From Streptomyces sp. NBC_01451 (GTDB taxonomy: Bacteria > Actinomycetota > Actinomycetes > Streptomycetales > Streptomycetaceae), in assembly GCF_036227485.1 (NCBI RefSeq), contig NZ_CP109479.1, forward strand, positions 5,394,001-5,458,000: a stretch of DNA of 64,000 nucleotides, written 5' to 3'. The notes beneath the pieces are model-generated. The model saw nothing but the letters and a program-made list of their open reading frames with translations. It searched no databases and was not told the DNA's origin. Both the position numbers and the translations under genes were made by a program. Numbering within the stretch: position 1 is the stretch's first letter; every line of letters starts with the position of its first letter. This document shows positions 59,066 through 64,000 of the stretch, one piece after another.

Positions 59066-60250
59066 TCAGCCGACGAGGGCGCCGAGGCGTCCGCGGATGC
59101 GTGCGCGGTCGTTCTTGAGCTCCTCGAAGCGGATGAAGCCGGTCGCGGAGCTCTCTGATTCTCGCCGTGCGAGGCGGTAGGCGGTCGTCCACTCAGGGTG
59201 GGTGTGCTGCCAGAGGGCCCATGCAACGGGTTCGCGCAGGGGCTTGGTGAGCTTCTTGCCGGTCAAGCTGCGGTGGCGGACGTCCGTGTTCTGCTGAACG
59301 CCGAGATATTGGCAGGCCATGTAGAGGTCCTCGGCCTTCAGAACTCGGTCGGCAGGGATCTCGCCTGCGTCCTGGAGTTTGTCGGCGATGAGCCGGACCG
59401 GCTCGGGGGCAGGGATGTAGGCGGCGGCCAGGTTGGCCAGTACCAGTGCATCTCTGCTCGGGACGGTGGGCCGCATGATGAGGCCCTCCGCCCGGATGCG
59501 GTCGGCCCATTCGGTTGCCTCGACCTGGGGCTGGTCTCCGGTGAGTTCGGCGATGTGCTCGATGCCGAGGTTCGCGGAGCCGGCGGGGGCGCCTGGGCGA
59601 GTGTCGCCATCGTGGTGTGTCCAGGACGGCTTCCCGGGTCCCCAGGCGAGGGTGCGGGTGGTGACCATCGCCTCCCAGATCCGGGCGACCAGTGCGGCGT
59701 CCTCACGCGGGTCGGCGTCGTGCCGGTCGGGCGACATTCCTGTGGCGCCGGGCCGCAGGCCAGGGGCGGAGGTGGGGAAGCGGAGCTTGCGCCGTGTCTC
59801 GCCCAGGTTCTCCTTCGCGAGGTCGTCAAGGTTGCAGCCGTTGGGGAAGGGGCCGCCGCGGACTCGGTGGGCGAAGACGAGTGTGTCGATCGTGCGGTCC
59901 AGGAGCTGGCTGGGGATCGGGGTGACCATGGCGGCGGCCCGCAGGTCAGCGGTGAGGATGCCGTGCCCGACGACCAGCTGTTTGCCGTGGAGCGCGTTGA
60001 TCAGGGCGCTTGCGGGGTGCGGCCCGGTGATCAGTTCGTCCCCGGTGATCCGGAGGCGTTCGCCGTCGAAGTCGGCGTGGACCAGCCCGGAGCGGCCGAT
60101 GAGCCAGCCCTCGGGTGGGGCGGCGGCGACGCCGCGTCCGTGAGCGCGGGAACCGCGCTCGTAGTCGACGTCGCAGAAGGTCAAGGAGATAGGGCGCCGA
60201 CGCCGTTGCTCTGGTCGTCCGGCCCATCGGCGTTGTGCTGCTTTCCCCAC
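59066..60250 (-). CDS. DnaQ-like 3'-5' exonuclease-fold protein
   Basis: 394-residue protein. The first half fits a DEDD exonuclease: a first acidic strand (LTFCDVDYERG), a second with VGHGILTADLRAA, then FAHRVRGGPFPNGCNLDDLA and the last acids in ADPREDAALVARIWE. The second half (about 220-394) is helical and unassigned. DnaQ-like enzymes trim DNA or RNA ends; several defence systems use them. It is read leftward, away from the kinase and helicase genes, so they are not one operon. Confidence 0.62.
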   Translation of the reverse strand: MGKAAQRRWAGRPEQRRRRPISLTFCDVDYERGSRAHGRGVAAAPPEGWLIGRSGLVHADFDGERLRITGDELITGPHPASALINALHGKQLVVGHGILTADLRAAAMVTPIPSQLLDRTIDTLVFAHRVRGGPFPNGCNLDDLAKENLGETRRKLRFPTSAPGLRPGATGMSPDRHDADPREDAALVARIWEAMVTTRTLAWGPGKPSWTHHDGDTRPGAPAGSANLGIEHIAELTGDQPQVEATEWADRIRAEGLIMRPTVPSRDALVLANLAAAYIPAPEPVRLIADKLQDAGEIPADRVLKAEDLYMACQYLGVQQNTDVRHRSLTGKKLTKPLREPVAWALWQHTHPEWTTAYRLARRESESSATGFIRFEELKNDRARIRGRLGALVG

Positions 60251-60373
60251 TCTTGCTGCCCCTCTCGTCCGTTCTCATCCGTAGCGGCATGGTTGCAGCC
60301 GTCACTGACAACGAGATGTCGATCAGGTCGGTCGATGTCAGCGTGGGATGCCAGGCCGGCCGGGAAGGGAAAG

Positions 60374-60529
60374 GTGAGAGTCGTGCTGGATCTGGCGGAT
60401 GGCCGGGTGCTGGTGCGCGGGAGTCACCGCTGGCCTTGGCCGGCGACGGTCGAGACGGTCCTGTACGGGCTCGCGGACCGTTATGACGAACGGCTCGTGG
60501 TGATCGATGGTTTCCCAGCTACTCCTTGA
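60374..60529 (+). CDS. Possible 51-residue small protein
   Basis: GTG start close behind GGAAGGGAAAG. The product MRVVLDLADGRVLVRGSHRW and the following helix (ATVETVLYGLADRYDERL) have a compact strand-helix pattern. No family recognised. The composition is more protein-like than random high-GC frames, but there is no other support. Confidence 0.4.
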   Translation: MRVVLDLADGRVLVRGSHRWPWPATVETVLYGLADRYDERLVVIDGFPATP

Positions 60530-60672
60530 TCAGGGCCTCGAACTCGTGATGCGTCGAATCCAGCCACGACAGCCCATGGCCCAGACCGTGAGCGACTACG
60601 CTTGATAGGCGCCCCGGAGCCTGACTGGGACTGGTGGCTGTATGGGCATGCATGAGGAGTGCTGAACAGAAG

Positions 60673-61842
60673 ATGACGGGGACGCCCGAGCGGATCGGCC
60701 GATACACCGTGGCCAAGGAACTGGGCTCGGGCGGAATGGGGGAGGTGTACCTCGCCTACACCCCGGGCGGTGACCCGGTGGCGGTGAAGCTGATCCGGAG
60801 CGACAAGCTGGATCCCCTCACGCGTGCGCGGTTCGAGAAGGAAGCGCTGATAGCGCGCACGGTGATCGGCACCAACAGGGTGGCGCGTTTCCTGGACGCC
60901 GACCCGTTCGCGGACCGGCCCTGGCTGGCCATGGAGTACGTGGCAGGGCGCACCTTGTTGTCCTGCGTCGACGAGGACGGTGTCCTCCCGCTGCCGCTGG
61001 TCGCCAGCCTCGGCGTGCTGCTTGCCGAGGGACTGAGCGCTGTGCATGCCGCTGAGCTGCTGCACCGGGATCTCAAGCCTCAGAACGTGATCATGGGCAA
61101 GGAAGGTCCCATGATCATCGACTTTGGGCTCGGCGCGTTCATGGACGCCGCGAAGGAGTCCCTGTCGCACAGCGGCATGATCATTGGAACGGTGCGCTGC
61201 ATGCCGCCGGAGCAGGCGAGCGGGAATCCGAAGGTGACACCGGCGGCAGATGTCTATGCGCTGGGGACGGTATTGCTGTATGCGGCGGCCCGCCATTATC
61301 CGTACGACGGCGCGGCGTGGGAGGCCGTGGCCGTACAGGTGGCGAACCCTGACATCGGCCCGGACCTGAGTGGCGTGCCGGAGGGGCTCAAGCCGCTGAT
61401 CACCTCGATGCTGGCCCATGCTCCAGAAGGCAGGCCGACGCTCGGCGCCGTGGCCAAGACGTGCGGGTCGTTGCTCAAGTCCGCCGGGCTGGTGCCGGCC
61501 GACGCGCGATTGGCGTTGATCGCGCAGACTACTGCGGGCGGTACCCCGGATGCGGCCAAAGAAGCGTTGTCTCCGTCGTTCGAGAAGCTGCTTGAGGACC
61601 AGGTCAAGATCGTCGAGGGTGGTGGCCCGGACTCACCGCTTGATGGTCCCCCGAGTGTTGCTGAGGGCGGCGAGACGGATTCGGAAGGCGCGGATCAAGG
61701 CGATCCCGAGCCCGCGTCTCCTGAGCCGATTCCGACCCCTGAGCCAAAGCCGAAGGCCCGGTCTGCGGGCGGGCGGCCCCCGGCATCGAAGCGGGTGGCG
61801 GATGAGCTGCGGGCGGCGTACGCGGTGGATACCGCGCTGTGA
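60673..61842 (+). CDS. Ser/Thr protein kinase, soluble
   Basis: 389-residue Hanks-type kinase. The Gly loop is GSGGMGEV (18-25), the ATP-binding Lys is VAVKLI (about 39), the catalytic loop HRDLKPQN (about 134), and the metal-binding motif IIDFGLG. A C-terminal Pro/Glu-rich linker follows (PEPIPTPEPKPK), then a basic end. There is no membrane segment or PASTA repeat, unlike PknB. It precedes a SNF2-type helicase by 95 bp. Kinases next to helicases occur in some defence loci; the role here is inference. Upstream in-frame ATGs (60634, 60652) are possible. Confidence 0.85.
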   Translation: MTGTPERIGRYTVAKELGSGGMGEVYLAYTPGGDPVAVKLIRSDKLDPLTRARFEKEALIARTVIGTNRVARFLDADPFADRPWLAMEYVAGRTLLSCVDEDGVLPLPLVASLGVLLAEGLSAVHAAELLHRDLKPQNVIMGKEGPMIIDFGLGAFMDAAKESLSHSGMIIGTVRCMPPEQASGNPKVTPAADVYALGTVLLYAAARHYPYDGAAWEAVAVQVANPDIGPDLSGVPEGLKPLITSMLAHAPEGRPTLGAVAKTCGSLLKSAGLVPADARLALIAQTTAGGTPDAAKEALSPSFEKLLEDQVKIVEGGGPDSPLDGPPSVAEGGETDSEGADQGDPEPASPEPIPTPEPKPKARSAGGRPPASKRVADELRAAYAVDTAL

Positions 61843-61937
61843 TGGTCACGCTGTCGGTGCCTGGTGAGAAGCTTGGCGGACGCGTGTATGGGGCGAGCCT
61901 GGGCGCCGCTCGTATATCTCGTTAGGAAGCGAACGGC

Positions 61938-64000
61938 GTGGGACGCGCCGTGTGTGAGGAATCGGAGTGGACGTTGGGCGTCGAGGCGGAAGCCGTGGGC
62001 AGTCAGAGCGATGCGGTGAAGGATGCCCAGGAGCCCGCCGAAGCCCTACCGGAGGAGTGGTCTCCGGAGTCGGGCGGCTACGCGCCGGGTGCGCAGGTCT
62101 TGGTCCGTGACGACCTCTGGCTCGTGCGCAAGTGCACGCTCACGGAGCACGACGGGTGGATGGTCGAGGTCACCGGTATCTCCTCGTTCGTCCGTGGCAT
62201 GGACGCCGCTTTCTACGACCGGCTGGATGCGGTTCAGGCGCTGGACCCGCGCGAGACCGAGCTGGTTCCGGACGACTCCCGGAACCACCGCCGGTCCAGA
62301 CTCTTCCTTGAGGCGATCATGCGGAAGACGTTCTTGCCGCAGACCGAGCACGGACTGGCGCTGGCGGACAACTTCCTCATGGACCAGCAGGTTCACCAGC
62401 TGCGGCCGGCGGAGCTGGCACTGTCGATGAAGAACCCGCAACCGCGGATCCTGATCGCGGACGTGGTGGGTCTCGGCAAGACCCTGGAGATCGGGGTGCT
62501 GCTGGCGGAGCTGATCCGGCGCGGTCGCGGCGAGCGGATCCTGGTGGTGACGCCGCAGCATGTGCTGGAGCAGTTCCAGCGGGAGCTGTGGACCAGGTTC
62601 GGGATTCCGCTGGTGCGCCTGGACTCGACGGGCATCCAACGGGTGCAGCAGGACATTCCCGCGGGCCGTAACCCGTTCGCGTACTTCAAGCGCGTGATCA
62701 TCTCCGTGGACACGCTGAAGAGCGATGTGTACGCGCACCACTTGGAGCACACCGACTGGGACGCCGTCGTCATTGACGAGTCCCACAACCTCGTCAACCG
62801 GGGTACGAAGAACAACGCGCTGGCCCGTCTGCTGGCGCGCAAGACCGACGCACTGGTCCTGGCCTCGGCCACCCCGCACAACGGCGACGCCGCCTCGTTC
62901 GCCGAGCTGGTCAGGATGCTGGACGAGGCGGCGATCGCCAACCCGTCCCAGTACGAGGTGGAGGACCTCAAACACCTTTACATCCGGCGTACGAAGACAT
63001 CGGACGAGGTGCGGGAGTCGATCAAGGACGACGTCTGGGCTCGGCGCGGTCCGTCCAAGCCCATCCCCGTTGCGGCCACCGAGAAGGAACTCGCGGTCTT
63101 CAAGGAACTGGCTACGCGCTGGATTCCTGCCAGCACGTCGGAGCCGTCGGCCAGCAGGCATCAACTCGTTCCGTACCGGCTGCTGAAGTCGTTCCTGTCG
63201 TCGCACAAGGCCCTGCTGGCGACGATCAAGACCCGGATCGGAAACCTCGACAATCCGCCGCCTGACAAGCCCAAGAACGGCGCCAAGAAGTCCCGGCCCG
63301 AGGACCCGGCGGTACGCGAAGCGGCACGGAAGACCGAGCGGGCCGCGCTCGTCGACCTGCGGCACCTCGCCGAGCAGATCGAGGACCAGGACTCGGCGAA
63401 ACTGGCAGCGCTGCTCGACGAACTGCGCGACATGGAAGTCGGACCGGGCTCCGATACACGAGTGGTGGTGTTCTCCGAGAGCATCCCCACGTTGAAGTGG
63501 CTTGCCGAGACCGTGCCGACCGCGCTCGGCTTCAACCACACCACCAGCCCGGATGAGAAGAAACCTTGGCTGGGATTCGGCGGAGCGGTGCAGGTCATGC
63601 ACGGCGAGGCCAGCACCGATCAGGAACAGCAGGACATCGTCGAGAAGTTCGGGCTCCGCGACGATCCCGTACGCATCCTGTTCACGGGCGATGTCGCCTC
63701 CGAAGGCGTTAACCTGCACCAGCAGTGCCATCGCCTGGTCCACTACGACCTGCCGTGGTCCCTGATCCGCATCGAGCAGCGTAACGGTCGTATCGACCGT
63801 TACGGGCAGGAGCACCGACCCGAGTTCCGCGCGCTGATCCTCACGAGCGACATCCCGTGGCGCACGGACGAGACGACCGGGCAGCCGCGAACCCTGGACG
63901 ATCGCCTGGTGGGTGAGAAACTCCTCCTGCGTGAGGCGGAGGCCCACAAGATCGAAGGGTCGGCCGAAGCGGTCACCGGCCTGTACCGGGCCAAGGACGA
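61938..64000 (+). CDS. SNF2/RapA-like helicase (DrmD-like), 3' end outside window
   Basis: The first 687 residues of a superfamily 2 ATPase. Motif I is ADVVGLGKT (174-182), motif II DESH (about 280), motif III ASATPH, and motif VI QRNGRIDRYGQ. The layout, with about 160 residues before motif I and a long insertion (about 415-475), is like RapA and the DISARM helicase DrmD. GTG at 61938 is the first start after a stop and follows AGGAAG. The kinase gene lies just upstream. Genes beyond 64 kb would decide whether a defence system follows. Confidence 0.85.
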   Translation, partial: MGRAVCEESEWTLGVEAEAVGSQSDAVKDAQEPAEALPEEWSPESGGYAPGAQVLVRDDLWLVRKCTLTEHDGWMVEVTGISSFVRGMDAAFYDRLDAVQALDPRETELVPDDSRNHRRSRLFLEAIMRKTFLPQTEHGLALADNFLMDQQVHQLRPAELALSMKNPQPRILIADVVGLGKTLEIGVLLAELIRRGRGERILVVTPQHVLEQFQRELWTRFGIPLVRLDSTGIQRVQQDIPAGRNPFAYFKRVIISVDTLKSDVYAHHLEHTDWDAVVIDESHNLVNRGTKNNALARLLARKTDALVLASATPHNGDAASFAELVRMLDEAAIANPSQYEVEDLKHLYIRRTKTSDEVRESIKDDVWARRGPSKPIPVAATEKELAVFKELATRWIPASTSEPSASRHQLVPYRLLKSFLSSHKALLATIKTRIGNLDNPPPDKPKNGAKKSRPEDPAVREAARKTERAALVDLRHLAEQIEDQDSAKLAALLDELRDMEVGPGSDTRVVVFSESIPTLKWLAETVPTALGFNHTTSPDEKKPWLGFGGAVQVMHGEASTDQEQQDIVEKFGLRDDPVRILFTGDVASEGVNLHQQCHRLVHYDLPWSLIRIEQRNGRIDRYGQEHRPEFRALILTSDIPWRTDETTGQPRTLDDRLVGEKLLLREAEAHKIEGSAEAVTGLYRAKD

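Noticed and set aside
59198..60529. 443-codon rightward frame over the exonuclease-like gene
   Set aside because: The leftward frame has acidic motifs in DEDD order. Only the last 51 codons of the rightward frame, beyond that gene, look protein-like and were kept as a separate small gene.
1..64000. Integrase, attachment sites and tRNA target
   Set aside because: I looked for tyrosine and serine recombinases and for tRNA genes and found none. The excisionase-like gene at 24487 is only suggestive, so element ends were not annotated.

Overview
This window looks like high-GC actinobacterial DNA, most probably Streptomyces. GC is high, GTG starts are frequent, ATGA/GTGA overlaps are common, and there are typical families: a WhiB-like protein, DUF317, DUF2637, DUF4913, XRE-TPR regulators and an RsbW-like ATPase. 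I see no rRNA, tRNA, CRISPR array or intact insertion sequence. The core is a conjugative element of the relaxase plus type IV secretion (T4SS) kind, about 15.4-58.2 kb. It is not the TraB/FtsK double-strand-transfer kind usual in Streptomyces.

Left flank (1-15 kb), chromosome-like. It holds the 5' part of an archaeal-type aspartyl-tRNA synthetase read leftward under a T-box leader. It also holds a short RlmN/Cfr-family radical SAM enzyme, two XRE regulators with operator-like palindromes, a membrane-anchored Mrr-type nuclease, an APH-fold kinase, a nucleotidyltransferase, an RsbW-like ATPase, a broken P450, an ImmA/IrrE protease with a polytopic membrane partner, a HAD hydrolase and a double-HTH regulator.

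Early rightward module (15.4-22.7 kb). A structured leader precedes a small protein, a replisome-organiser-like protein, a DnaC-like loader, a WhiB-like protein, a DUF2637 membrane protein, MobC and a relaxase. A cluster of inverted repeats at 19777-19888, in the 5' part of the mobC frame, is a good oriT candidate. A Shedu-type defence nuclease sits between this module and the end of the opposing operon.

Long leftward module (56.9 kb down to 24.2 kb). A second copy of the leader lies at its head. Then come a lytic transglycosylase/NlpC-P60 protein, a pilin-like protein, VirB8-, VirB6-, SCO6880/PrgI- and VirB4-like proteins, many small proteins, a degenerate relaxase, an MFS/ATP-grasp cargo pair, the VirD4 coupling protein and a PP-loop protein. 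After these come proteins with DnaB-N, RelE, HxlR and DUF317 folds. A strong hairpin ends the unit at 24.17-24.20 kb. About fifteen unrelated proteins of this operon share the same kind of C-terminal tail: a small Ala/Arg/Ser core (AALARS-like), 20-30 Ala/Pro/Ser/Thr-rich residues, and an Arg-x-Arg end. I read this as a possible common recruitment or translocation signal for the element's own T4SS.

Right flank (57.4-64 kb). It holds an orphan beta-class DNA methyltransferase, an uncharacterised protein with an internal repeat, a DnaQ-like exonuclease, a Ser/Thr kinase and the start of a RapA/DrmD-like SNF2 helicase that runs off the window. The last two may open a defence locus. No integrase or attachment site is visible, so neither end of the element can be fixed from this window.
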